Below, one piece after another: positions 35,344 through 42,483 of a stretch of 46,052 bases of DNA. The translations under genes were made by a program, and so were the position numbers. Within the stretch, counting starts at the first letter, position 1. Each line of letters opens with the position of its first letter. Where the stretch lies: contig JAGRIJ010000020.1 in the NCBI GenBank assembly GCA_020443295.1, forward strand, positions 1 through 46,052, given 5' to 3'. Source of the stretch: Alphaproteobacteria bacterium (lineage in GTDB: Bacteria; Pseudomonadota; Alphaproteobacteria; Micavibrionales; Micavibrionaceae). The notes under the pieces are model-generated. The model saw only the letters and a list, made by a program, of their open reading frames with translations, searched no databases and was not told where the DNA came from.

Positions 35344-36747
35344 ATGAGCCGATTTGTTTTTTTCGCTGCACTTTTTTGCTGTCTTCTCATTTCCCCTTTT
35401 TTCGCTGTTTTTGCAAGCGAGGGTGATAAGAGCTTTCATCATTTGAATGTAGGCTCCCACTGGGGCGGCATTCTCTGCATCCTGATTTTTATTTTTTCCT
35501 ATCTTGCCGTTCTGGCCGAAGAATACACGCATATGAGCAAATCCAAGCCTGTCTTGCTAGGGGCCGGGCTGATGTGGGTTGTGATCGCTTTGCTGGCTCC
35601 TTCTTACGGGGTCGGGCATCATGGAGTCCGGGAAGCCGTCTTTCACGGTCTTGAAGAATATGCCAGCCTGATGCTTTTTCTGCTTTCCGCCATGACTTAT
35701 ATCGCCGCGCTTGATGACCGCAATGTTTTCAATGTTGTCCGGGTAAAAATGGTTCATTCCGGAATGACGTACCGACAGCTGTTCTGGGCAACCGGAGTGC
35801 TTGCGTTTTTTCTTTCACCGATTGCCGACAACCTGACGACGGCCCTGGTGATGGGGGCTGTGATTCTGGCGGTGGGGCGGGGGAATGGAACCTTTATTTC
35901 GATGGGTTGCATCAATATCGTTAACGCCGCCAATGCCGGAGGCGCATTCAGTCCGTTCGGGGATATCACGACGCTGATGGTGTGGCAGGCCGAGAAGGTG
36001 GAGTTTTTTGAGTTTTTCAATCTGTTTGTCCCCTCGCTGGTTAATTTTCTTGTTCCGGCCCTGGTGATGAGTTTCTTCATAAAAGCGGGTGATAAACCCG
36101 ATCCGGCGCAGGAAGAGGTTTCAATGAAATACGGGGCCGTGCCGATTATCTGTCTTGGTTTTCTGACAATCATCATGGCGGTCAGTTTTGAGCAATTTTT
36201 GGGACTTCCACCCTTTATCGGCATGATGACAGGGCTTTCCTTCCTGATGATTGCCGCGTGGTTCATTGCGTATACCGGAAGCCGCAGGGATAAGGATTTC
36301 GATATTTTCAAACAGGTTGCCGCCGCGGAATGGGATACGCTTCTGTTTTTCTTCGGTGTGATTTTCAGCGTCGGGGGATTGGGATATCTTGGTTATCTTG
36401 AGCTTATGTCTTCGAGTTTTTACGATGGGTTCGGGGCCGGTCCGACGAATATCGGGATGGGTTTTATTTCGGCCATCGTGGATAATATTCCTGTCATGTT
36501 TGCCATCCTGACCATGAATCCGGATATGGATCATTTCCAGTGGCTCCTGATTACGCTGACAACGGGGGTCGGGGGCAGCATGCTCTCTATCGGTTCGGCG
36601 GCCGGGGTAGCGCTAATGGGAACGGGGCGGGGATATTATACGTTCTTTACGCACCTGAAATGGACACCTGTCATCGTATTGGGGTATGCGGCCTGCATTG
36701 CCACCCACTACGCGCTGAATTATCATCTGATTGGTGTGTTCAAGTAA
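35344..36747 (+). CDS. nhaD: NhaD family Na+/H+ antiporter, copy 2
   Basis: This 467-aa protein aligns with copy 1 along its entire length without obvious gaps and shares long identical stretches such as 'QVAAAEWDTLLFFFGVIFSVGG' split over 22 residues and 'EQFLGLPPFIGMMTGLSFLM'. All NhaD motifs are kept ('ADNLTTALVMGAVILAVG', 'NAANAGGAFSPFGDITTLMVW', 'VDNIPVMFAILTMNP'). The most divergent part is the N-terminus and the loop near 'MSSSFYDGFGAG'. The ATG at 35344 (MSRFVFFAAL, a signal-like helix) is chosen over an upstream in-frame ATG because it matches copy 1. It converges on a CPBP gene only 3 bp away. Confidence 0.92.
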   Translation: MSRFVFFAALFCCLLISPFFAVFASEGDKSFHHLNVGSHWGGILCILIFIFSYLAVLAEEYTHMSKSKPVLLGAGLMWVVIALLAPSYGVGHHGVREAVFHGLEEYASLMLFLLSAMTYIAALDDRNVFNVVRVKMVHSGMTYRQLFWATGVLAFFLSPIADNLTTALVMGAVILAVGRGNGTFISMGCINIVNAANAGGAFSPFGDITTLMVWQAEKVEFFEFFNLFVPSLVNFLVPALVMSFFIKAGDKPDPAQEEVSMKYGAVPIICLGFLTIIMAVSFEQFLGLPPFIGMMTGLSFLMIAAWFIAYTGSRRDKDFDIFKQVAAAEWDTLLFFFGVIFSVGGLGYLGYLELMSSSFYDGFGAGPTNIGMGFISAIVDNIPVMFAILTMNPDMDHFQWLLITLTTGVGGSMLSIGSAAGVALMGTGRGYYTFFTHLKWTPVIVLGYAACIATHYALNYHLIGVFK

Positions 36748-36750
36748 GCA

Positions 36751-37458
36751 TCAGCCGTGAACGGCGCCGCCATAGAAGTACCAGCCCAAGCCTATCAGGA
36801 AGAGGCTTATTCCGTAGAGCCCGTGTTCGATACTGACCAAAGCCAGGGATTTTGTCTTGCTGTAGGTTGATGCGAAAATCAACCCGGCCACCAAGCTTAG
36901 CATGGGGGCGACCCAATTGATGTAAAGCACATGGGCAAAAGCAAAAACCAGGGCGCTGGCGATGATCATTAAACGTTCCGATAAAAAAAGAGGTCTGAAC
37001 CTCTCAAAGAAATAGCCGCAGAAAATCATTTCCTGAGGCAGGGCTGAGAGCAGGGGATAGGCGAAGAGAATAATCGGAATTGCCTGTGGGCGCTGTTCAA
37101 TGATGTAGAACATGCGACCGGGGTCGTAAAAATGGGTGAAAACCAGCATTCCCACGCTGCATAAAGCCCATCTCGGCAATATTGTTTTCATGTTTTTCCA
37201 GTTTACTTCCTCGAAGCGCCATGCTTTTTCCCAGAAATTTTCGTGCAGCAAAAATAAAATACCCCAGCAGAAAAACGTAACGCCCCAGAGAAAGAAAAAC
37301 ATATTCCGGGCGAGGCGGAAGGCGATAATGATTGTCGGGATCAGGATGCAGATAACGGAAAATTCAAAAACGAGAAGCAATCTGGCTTTCAGGATATCAT
37401 TTTGGTCCGGCGTTTTATCCGTCAGAGAGGACTGATACGTGGATACATTCTCCTGCAT
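36751..37458 (-). CDS. CPBP family intramembrane protein (CAAX protease-like), altered motif
   Basis: This 235-aa protein has about seven hydrophobic helices and the CPBP motif pattern: 'LPQEMIFCGYFFERF' (Gln142-Glu143), 'FAFAHVLYINW' (His176) and 'SIEHGLYG' (His212). In active members motif 1 is usually (E/Q)ExxxR; here the Arg position is Cys147. Catalysis is thus doubtful although the metal ligands remain. CPBP proteins act as membrane proteases or bacteriocin-immunity-like factors; the context, next to nhaD, does not narrow the role. No clear ribosome binding site precedes the ATG. Confidence 0.75.
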   Translation of the reverse strand: MQENVSTYQSSLTDKTPDQNDILKARLLLVFEFSVICILIPTIIIAFRLARNMFFFLWGVTFFCWGILFLLHENFWEKAWRFEEVNWKNMKTILPRWALCSVGMLVFTHFYDPGRMFYIIEQRPQAIPIILFAYPLLSALPQEMIFCGYFFERFRPLFLSERLMIIASALVFAFAHVLYINWVAPMLSLVAGLIFASTYSKTKSLALVSIEHGLYGISLFLIGLGWYFYGGAVHG

Positions 37459-37547
37459 AGTTTTATGGTAGCACAGAAAATGCCCCGGATGCCCGAAATT
37501 AAGATTTTTTTGCGTTGCTGCAACGCAGGAAACAGATAGTGGCAGGC

Positions 37548-38198
37548 CTAACCGCCAAAGCCATAGTACATGGAGTTCAGATCTTCTCCGCTCATTGTGG
37601 GGCGGGGGAGAGAGCGGCGGTCTTCGGGCGTATAAAGGAAATCCATCGCCCTTTCCTGATCGGTTACGATAATCTTGCCTTCATAAACCGCGCGCACAAA
37701 GGAATCATCCTCGAGGGCGGCGAGCGGATGGGTGCCGTCGCCTTCCCCAATCAGGGCGGGCACAACCAGCATTTTGAAGTTTGCTTTATTTGCCAGATGT
37801 TCGAGACCCCAGGAGACGCATTTTGAGGCATGAAAACCTTCAATTATTCCTACTCGATAGCCTTCATGATACAGACCGTGAAAAAAATCCCTGTGCTCGG
37901 GGTAGGGGGACATCTGGGTCTTGGGCAGGAAGTCATCGTCCATCGGGAAGGGCGTCACGCGATGAAAAGACATTTCCGCCGGCGAATAAGCTCTCTCCAT
38001 CCCCGGTCTGGTTTCAGACTGCTGCATCGCCCAGATGAAACGAGCAAAGCCCCGGGCGTCAGCGTTGAAATCCGCTATGCGTGTTGCCGTGTGGTCGAGT
38101 TGCTGGAGGATTGCCCGTGTGTAAAGGTTCGCGTCCGGGTACAGGCTCGGGTCGCAGGTCGCCCGATTGATATCCATCCCTAAAATAAACGCTTTCAT
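37548..38198 (-). CDS. Isochorismatase/nicotinamidase-like cysteine hydrolase
   Basis: With the ATG at 38198 (MKAFILGMDIN) the protein has 216 aa. The pattern fits the cysteine hydrolase superfamily: Asp9 in 'ILGMDIN', Lys93 in 'FLPKTQMSPY' and Cys127 in 'GFHASKCVSWGLEHLANKA', at almost the spacing of PncA (Asp8, Lys96, Cys138). The sequence is otherwise divergent and has an unusual Pro-rich segment ('VTPFPMDDDFLPK') and an acidic C-terminal half. Substrate is unknown; hydrolysis of an amide or ester is inferred. An upstream in-frame start (38249) is possible but adds a Lys-rich tail without family support. Confidence 0.65.
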   Translation of the reverse strand: MKAFILGMDINRATCDPSLYPDANLYTRAILQQLDHTATRIADFNADARGFARFIWAMQQSETRPGMERAYSPAEMSFHRVTPFPMDDDFLPKTQMSPYPEHRDFFHGLYHEGYRVGIIEGFHASKCVSWGLEHLANKANFKMLVVPALIGEGDGTHPLAALEDDSFVRAVYEGKIIVTDQERAMDFLYTPEDRRSLPRPTMSGEDLNSMYYGFGG

Positions 38199-38277
38199 CC
38201 CTGCACCCTGTTTTCTGTATTTTGAGTATTTTAGCTTATTTTTTTTCATAATGACCAGAGGAATTTTTAGTAAAAAC

Positions 38278-38306
38278 TTGTAATAAACCGCAAAAAAGTT
38301 TAGGTA
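38278..38306 (+). promoter_or_regulatory. Candidate promoter for the aminotransferase gene
   Basis: TTGTAA and TAGGTA are spaced 17 nt in an AT-rich divergent region; the coding ATG is about 58 bp downstream. Support is modest. Confidence 0.3.
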
Positions 38307-38363
38307 ATGAGGGCTTTTTTAGCCGTTTTTCCCTTTTTTCATTTTTTAGGAGAATTTTTTGCC

Positions 38364-39662
38364 ATGGTTAAGCTTGTCAAAACCGCCACTGAATTCGAAT
38401 TATCGCCGACGCTTGCTGCGAACGAAATGGTCAAGAGCCGTCGCGCGGAGGGAAAAAAGGCATATCACATGGGATTTGGCGAGTCACCTTTCCCTGTGCC
38501 TGAGCGTCTTAAGAATGCTTTGAAAAGCGCTGTTGACCGCAAGGAATATCTTCCGACTGCCGGGCTGCCGGAGTTGTGTGAAACTGTTGCGGCCTATTAC
38601 AAGGATAAGGCTGGACTCGATATATCCAAGTTTGATGTTCTGGTTGCACCGGGGAGCAAGCTGATCCTGTATGCGCTGCAAATGGCCATCGAGGGCGATC
38701 TGCTGATGCCCGATCCGAGTTGGGTAAGCTATAAGCCGCAAGCCCGGATGTTAAAGACCGCAGTGATTATGGTTCCGACGACCCTTGACGAGAAGGGCTA
38801 TCACATTGATCCGGAAGAGTTGCGTAAAGTCATCAAGCAGGCGCGGAGCGAGGGCAAGAATCCGAGCAAACTGATCCTGAACTATCCGAGCAACCCGACA
38901 GGGTTGACCATTCAGGAAGACGAGCTAAAAGCGCTTGCGAAAGTTTGCGTTGAGGAAGACATCCTGATTATTTCCGATGAAATCTATGGCTTTGTCAGTT
39001 TTGATGGCGTTTACCGGACGATCGCCCAATATGCGCCGACACATACCGCAATTACGACGGGATTGTCCAAGCACCTGTCGCTGGGCGGCTGGCGCGTGGG
39101 TGTCGGGTTTATTCCCAAAGCGGTTGACGGGCTTCAGTCATTATTGCGCAATATCGCCAGCGAGACGTGGTCGTGCGTTCCCGCGCCGATCCAGCAGGCG
39201 GTTATCGAAGCCTATAAAGGGCATGAGGATATCGAGCAGCATATCCAGCAATGCACGGATATTCATGCGCTGATGAACAAATACATCGCCAAGGGGCTGC
39301 GTTCGCTGGATATTCATGCGCCCGAACCGCAAGGCGCATTTTACAATTATCCGAATTTTGAAAAGCACCGTGCGGCGCTTGCAAAGTCAGGAATCAAAAC
39401 CTCCAAGGACTTGGCGGGTGCTCTGCTTAAGGATTACAGTCTGGCCGCGCTTCCCGGAACCGCGTTCGGAGCTGAACCGGAGGTTTTGACGCTCCGGCTT
39501 TCGGGGTGCGATTACGACGGGCAAACGGCACTTAAGGCCTATCAGGGCGGCGCTGCGCTGAATGAAGCGTTTATTGAGAAGTACGCTCCCCGCGTTAAGG
39601 AAAGCATCGAAACATTCGAACGTTTTATCGCCAATATCAGCGATAAATCAAAGGCGGCGTAA
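38364..39662 (+). CDS. PLP-dependent aminotransferase, class I/II
   Basis: The ATG at 38364 follows AGGAG and gives 432 aa. Fold-type I aminotransferase motifs are present: 'LNYPSNPTGL' (Asn177), 'IISDEIYGFV' (Asp205, Tyr208), and the PLP-binding Lys236 in 'TTGLSKHLSLGGWRVG' with Arg244. A late 'LRLSG' segment carries the substrate carboxylate Arg. The family converts aspartate, aromatic or related amino acids with 2-oxoglutarate. The exact substrate is not evident. It stands alone between divergent or convergent genes. Confidence 0.92.
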   Translation: MVKLVKTATEFELSPTLAANEMVKSRRAEGKKAYHMGFGESPFPVPERLKNALKSAVDRKEYLPTAGLPELCETVAAYYKDKAGLDISKFDVLVAPGSKLILYALQMAIEGDLLMPDPSWVSYKPQARMLKTAVIMVPTTLDEKGYHIDPEELRKVIKQARSEGKNPSKLILNYPSNPTGLTIQEDELKALAKVCVEEDILIISDEIYGFVSFDGVYRTIAQYAPTHTAITTGLSKHLSLGGWRVGVGFIPKAVDGLQSLLRNIASETWSCVPAPIQQAVIEAYKGHEDIEQHIQQCTDIHALMNKYIAKGLRSLDIHAPEPQGAFYNYPNFEKHRAALAKSGIKTSKDLAGALLKDYSLAALPGTAFGAEPEVLTLRLSGCDYDGQTALKAYQGGAALNEAFIEKYAPRVKESIETFERFIANISDKSKAA

Positions 39663-39683
39663 GCAGGGCAGGGGAGTACCGCC

Positions 39684-40340
39684 CTACTGGCCGCCCCATT
39701 TTCTGAGAGCAATTTCCATCATCTGGCATTGCGGCTTCTTGTCCATACAGATGATGGTCGCGTACATGAGCTGGAAATATGAGGGGTCGGGCTTAATCCC
39801 GGTTGCGTCCGCTATGTCGACAATCTTGTTAACGCAGACCGTGTAAGCGCTTTTCATCGCGTAAGCGGGGATATCCGCTTCCTGTGTTGCTGCCGTGGAG
39901 GCTGCGCATTCTTCCTTCAGGGGATTTTGATAACTTTTCTTGCCGGCGTGCTCAAGGCTGGCTCCGTACTGGGATATCATGACAAGGGCCGCCTGAGAGG
40001 TGGCTTGCAGGCATTCCTGATTTTCCCATGATTGCGGGCAGGCCTTGGCCATATTTTTAGCATCCCGGGCAAAGTTCATATCTACATTGATGTCTTTTTT
40101 TAGTTTTTCCTTTGGTGCCTGCTCCACCTCTTCCGCCGGGTAATTCGGATGGTCGGTGTCTTTTAGCCGGATCTTTTTCTTTTCATTTTCCTTATCTTCG
40201 TCTTCCGGGTCTTCAACGGGTTCCGTATTCCAAAGGGGGCGAGGGGTTGTCATGCCCGTATCCGCCGCAAAGCTCATGGACGGAACATATAAAAAAACCA
40301 GAAGGAGCGGCACTAAGGAAAAAAGGGGAAATTTTATCAT
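39684..40340 (-). CDS. Secreted protein of unknown function (218 aa)
   Basis: I do not recognise this protein. It has a clear signal peptide (residues 5-25, ending SFA before ADTG), a strongly charged linker rich in Asp, Glu and Lys (about 38-80), and a helical C-terminal domain with six cysteines ('KACPQSW', 'NQECLQA', 'KEECAAS', 'YTVCVNK', 'TIICMDKKPQCQMM') that may form disulfides. This would suit oxidation by the DsbA-family protein encoded upstream. A good promoter precedes it. It converges on the aminotransferase gene. Confidence 0.72.
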   Translation of the reverse strand: MIKFPLFSLVPLLLVFLYVPSMSFAADTGMTTPRPLWNTEPVEDPEDEDKENEKKKIRLKDTDHPNYPAEEVEQAPKEKLKKDINVDMNFARDAKNMAKACPQSWENQECLQATSQAALVMISQYGASLEHAGKKSYQNPLKEECAASTAATQEADIPAYAMKSAYTVCVNKIVDIADATGIKPDPSYFQLMYATIICMDKKPQCQMMEIALRKWGGQ

Positions 40341-40370
40341 GTTCGGGCTCGCAAAAGTGGAATTTGCGCT

Positions 40371-40400
40371 ACTATAGCCTATTGATCAACCTGCTGGCAA
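40371..40400 (-). promoter_or_regulatory. Candidate sigma-70 promoter for the 218-aa secreted protein
   Basis: On the minus strand TTGCCA and TATAGT are 18 nt apart, giving a leader of about 25 nt before the ATG at 40340. Confidence 0.45.
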
Positions 40401-40467
40401 AAAGAATGGAAACAAGGGGAGTTTCCTGAGGCGTTTTATTTTTTAGTGGCAGGACGAGGAAAAAACC

Positions 40468-40473
40468 TATACT
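40468..40473 (+). promoter_or_regulatory. Probable -10 element for tRNA-Pro
   Basis: TATACT lies 43 bp upstream of the mature tRNA 5' end; a weak -35 (GTGGCA, 40446-40451) is 16 nt further upstream. Confidence 0.35.
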
Positions 40474-40516
40474 AGAAATCTTCGCTGGCTTCTTGTCAGG
40501 GCATATTTTCTATTGT

Positions 40517-40593
40517 CGGGGTGTGGCGCAGCCTGGTAGCGCGCCTCGTTCGGGACGAGGAGGCCGGAGGTTCGAATCCTCTCACCCCGACCA
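40517..40593 (+). tRNA. tRNA-Pro (anticodon CGG), CCA encoded
   Basis: A complete 77-nt cloverleaf can be folded by eye. The acceptor arm CGGGGTG pairs with CACCCCG; the anticodon stem CCTCG/CGAGG encloses the loop TTCGGGA with anticodon CGG; the T arm contains GGTTCGAATCC. The 3' CCA is encoded. It reads CCG proline codons. The discriminator base is A as expected for tRNA-Pro. Confidence 0.95.
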
Positions 40594-40605
40594 TTTCAGC
40601 CTTTT

Positions 40606-41373
40606 TTATACTTCCATCGTTGCCGGGTCGAGGGACTGACCATCACCGTAGCCGGCAAAAATCGCTGCCCGGCGCTGGTCTAGGATATGGATGAAGCGGA
40701 GGCTTTCGGCCGTAGGATCACCCTGGATATTGCTGAAATACCTGACCAGTTTATCGACGGGGTGGACGAGTTCGCGAGGGGGATCCGCTGCTGCCGTTTG
40801 AGCATCAACGTCGTTCCAAAGAATTGCCAGATCGTGCGCTTCCCATTCTCCGCCATTTTCTTTTAAGCCGCGTACGGCTTCGGAGATGAAATCCATGGCC
40901 ATGCCGCGGAAGGCATTCAAATCATCGGCTACGCCGATACCTGCGCGTTCCATTTCGGCAATGCCGAAGTTGGTCAGGTGGTATTCCGTCCAGGCGGCGT
41001 AGATTTCGGCCATATGCAGGGCTGATTGTGCGCGGACCGTGTTTGCCGCTGTGGGCTGCATTTCCGTGAGATTTGAAAATTCAGGATTGGTGATCGCCTG
41101 TTCCATGATATTGGCCGAGGCCGCAATCGTTTCCGGCGGGCGTTCGTAGAGATTGTAGACCGAGTGATCCACATCATCGACGACGCGCAAGATCCGGGCT
41201 GCGGTTACGGCAAGGCTCATGTTGCGCATATAGGCGGCTGTTGTCGGGGCTTCGCCGAGCTTCCTGTAGCGGTTGCCCGCATCGGTTATATTCTGAAAGG
41301 CATCCAGAATAGTCTGAACATCCTGCGGGTGTTCGTAGGGTTTGGCCCTTAAGTTGAAATCGGGCGAAGGCAT
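40606..41373 (-). CDS. Unknown all-helical protein (255 aa)
   Basis: I do not recognise this protein. It has no signal peptide or membrane segment, is predicted mostly helical and acidic, and contains repeated short helices such as 'AYMRNMSLAVTAARILRVVDDVDHSV' broken over 26 residues and 'ALHMAEIYAAWTEYHLTNFG'. It converges with the tRNA-Pro gene and is followed upstream by other unrecognised genes on the same strand. The ATG at 41373 lacks a strong ribosome binding site (GGGAAAAC). Codon use looks like the neighbouring chromosomal genes, so it is probably real. Confidence 0.65.
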   Translation of the reverse strand: MPSPDFNLRAKPYEHPQDVQTILDAFQNITDAGNRYRKLGEAPTTAAYMRNMSLAVTAARILRVVDDVDHSVYNLYERPPETIAASANIMEQAITNPEFSNLTEMQPTAANTVRAQSALHMAEIYAAWTEYHLTNFGIAEMERAGIGVADDLNAFRGMAMDFISEAVRGLKENGGEWEAHDLAILWNDVDAQTAAADPPRELVHPVDKLVRYFSNIQGDPTAESLRFIHILDQRRAAIFAGYGDGQSLDPATMEV

Positions 41374-41435
41374 GGCTTGTTTTCCCGCTTATGTTGTTTC
41401 ATAGGTTTCCGATTATGATAAATTATGAAAGGAAC

Positions 41436-41462
41436 GAGGGCAAATTTTTATGATTTGCCCTC
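41436..41462 (-). terminator. Strong hairpin between two unknown genes
   Basis: GAGGGCAAAT (41436-41445) and ATTTGCCCTC (41453-41462) form a perfect 10-bp stem with a 7-nt loop. On the minus strand it is followed by GTTCCTTTC, a weak T tract, so it may end the 129-aa gene transcript or protect the 3' end. Confidence 0.5.
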
Positions 41463-41493
41463 ATTGAATTCGTCGCTTTAAAATTATCGCTTT

Positions 41494-41883
41494 CTAGTCA
41501 AAAGCGGGTTGGGCAAACGCCTCATAGGGTTCTGTGGTGGCTCTTGTTTCCACGCCGTCGGCGATGTCTGTCGCGACTTTTCTGCCGATCTGGAATGATT
41601 CAAGGTCCGGGAAGCTTTTTGCTCCCCAAGCCTGCAAGACTTGCTGTTGCGCTGCGTTTGGGCGTCCGTGCAAGCTGTTATCGGCCTGGCCGGTAAAGAC
41701 AACGAAATGCCTGGCTTTGTTGAACTGGCCTGCGTCTCCCTGTAAAGGCAAGGCCCGTCCTATTTCCGTGACGTATACGCCGTCGGCTCCGGCGGCTTCC
41801 TGCATTTCGCGGAAAAAATTGTCGTTCGCGTCGACTTCGTAATAGTTCTGAGCCAGATTTGGGGCCTTGTAGTTATGGGCCAT
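41494..41883 (-). CDS. Unknown small cytoplasmic protein (129 aa) with hairpin-covered start
   Basis: I do not recognise this family. The ATG at 41883 (MAHNYKAPNLAQNYYEVDAND) has GGAG 8 nt upstream. The protein is compact and mixed alpha/beta ('FNKARHFVVFTGQADNSLHG'), without signal peptide, membrane segment or cysteine. Its ribosome binding site and the bases up to the start codon lie in one arm of a long hairpin, suggesting control of translation. A GTG three codons upstream is a less likely start. The neighbours on the same strand are also unrecognised. Confidence 0.65.
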   Translation of the reverse strand: MAHNYKAPNLAQNYYEVDANDNFFREMQEAAGADGVYVTEIGRALPLQGDAGQFNKARHFVVFTGQADNSLHGRPNAAQQQVLQAWGAKSFPDLESFQIGRKVATDIADGVETRATTEPYEAFAQPAFD

Positions 41884-41930
41884 ATTAGTCACTCCTCGAT
41901 TATCGTTATTGTGAATCCGAGGAGACTAAT
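41884..41930 (-). promoter_or_regulatory. Hairpin sequestering the ribosome binding site of the 129-aa gene
   Basis: In the minus-strand transcript the 5' arm ATTAGTCTCCTCGGATT pairs with the 3' arm AATCGAGGAGTGACTAAT, the loop being CACAATAACGAT. About 16 base pairs form, interrupted by one G bulge and one 2-nt bulge. The 3' arm contains the Shine-Dalgarno AGGAG and ends directly at the ATG. A DNA operator is an alternative reading of the same palindrome. Confidence 0.55.
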
Positions 41931-41999
41931 TGAAGTGATATGCCCCAGACAAGCATTTTCTTTTAATCTGGAATCTTTATTGATAATAATCTTTCAAAA

Positions 42000-42413
42000 T
42001 CACTGGGTTTGCTGGCACTGATACATGACAGGCTGCGGGTTTTCAGGATTGATAACCATCGTGAGCAGCGGGCCCTGTGCGATCATCTGAACGTGGAAGC
42101 GATCGTTGGTGCTCATGTCTGTGAAATCCGCGAACTGATTTTCGCCTGTGAAGACATAGCGGGCCGTCTGGGACACCAGTTCACCCTGATAGTGATAGTT
42201 AACGTCGCCCGTGCCGATGACGCCTGTGACCCAGCCCTGTCCGTTCTGCACAATTCCCGCATCGCCTATCGCTTCGACCTGTGCCGTAAGCTGGGCCGGA
42301 GCGCCACCAAGATCGCAGACATAACTGACGGTTGTCACCTGTTGAGCGAAGGCGGGGAGAGCGACGAGCAACGCGGTTACGAAAAATGTGAGTATTAAAG
42401 ATGACCGGACCAT
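42000..42413 (-). CDS. Small secreted protein of unknown function (137 aa)
   Basis: The ATG at 42413 is chosen because it opens a clean signal peptide ('SSLILTFFVTALLVALPAFA', cleaved before QQVT). The mature part of about 113 residues is beta-rich with Cys in 'SYVCDLGG' and near the end in 'MYQCQQTQ', likely joined by a disulfide. I do not recognise the family. A longer reading upstream overlaps the next gene and has no support. It may share a transcript with the GH75-like gene upstream, 70 bp away. Confidence 0.68.
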   Translation of the reverse strand: MVRSSLILTFFVTALLVALPAFAQQVTTVSYVCDLGGAPAQLTAQVEAIGDAGIVQNGQGWVTGVIGTGDVNYHYQGELVSQTARYVFTGENQFADFTDMSTNDRFHVQMIAQGPLLTMVINPENPQPVMYQCQQTQ

Positions 42414-42483
42414 ATCTTTATTCCAGCTGTTTAAGGGTTGTGCGTACGTAATCAGTAACATGGAGACTGATTTCGACGCAAGG

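Noticed and set aside
40517..40593. tRNA-Pro as integration site of the mobile element
   Set aside because: No repeat of the tRNA 3' end is visible elsewhere in the window and no integrase lies nearby.
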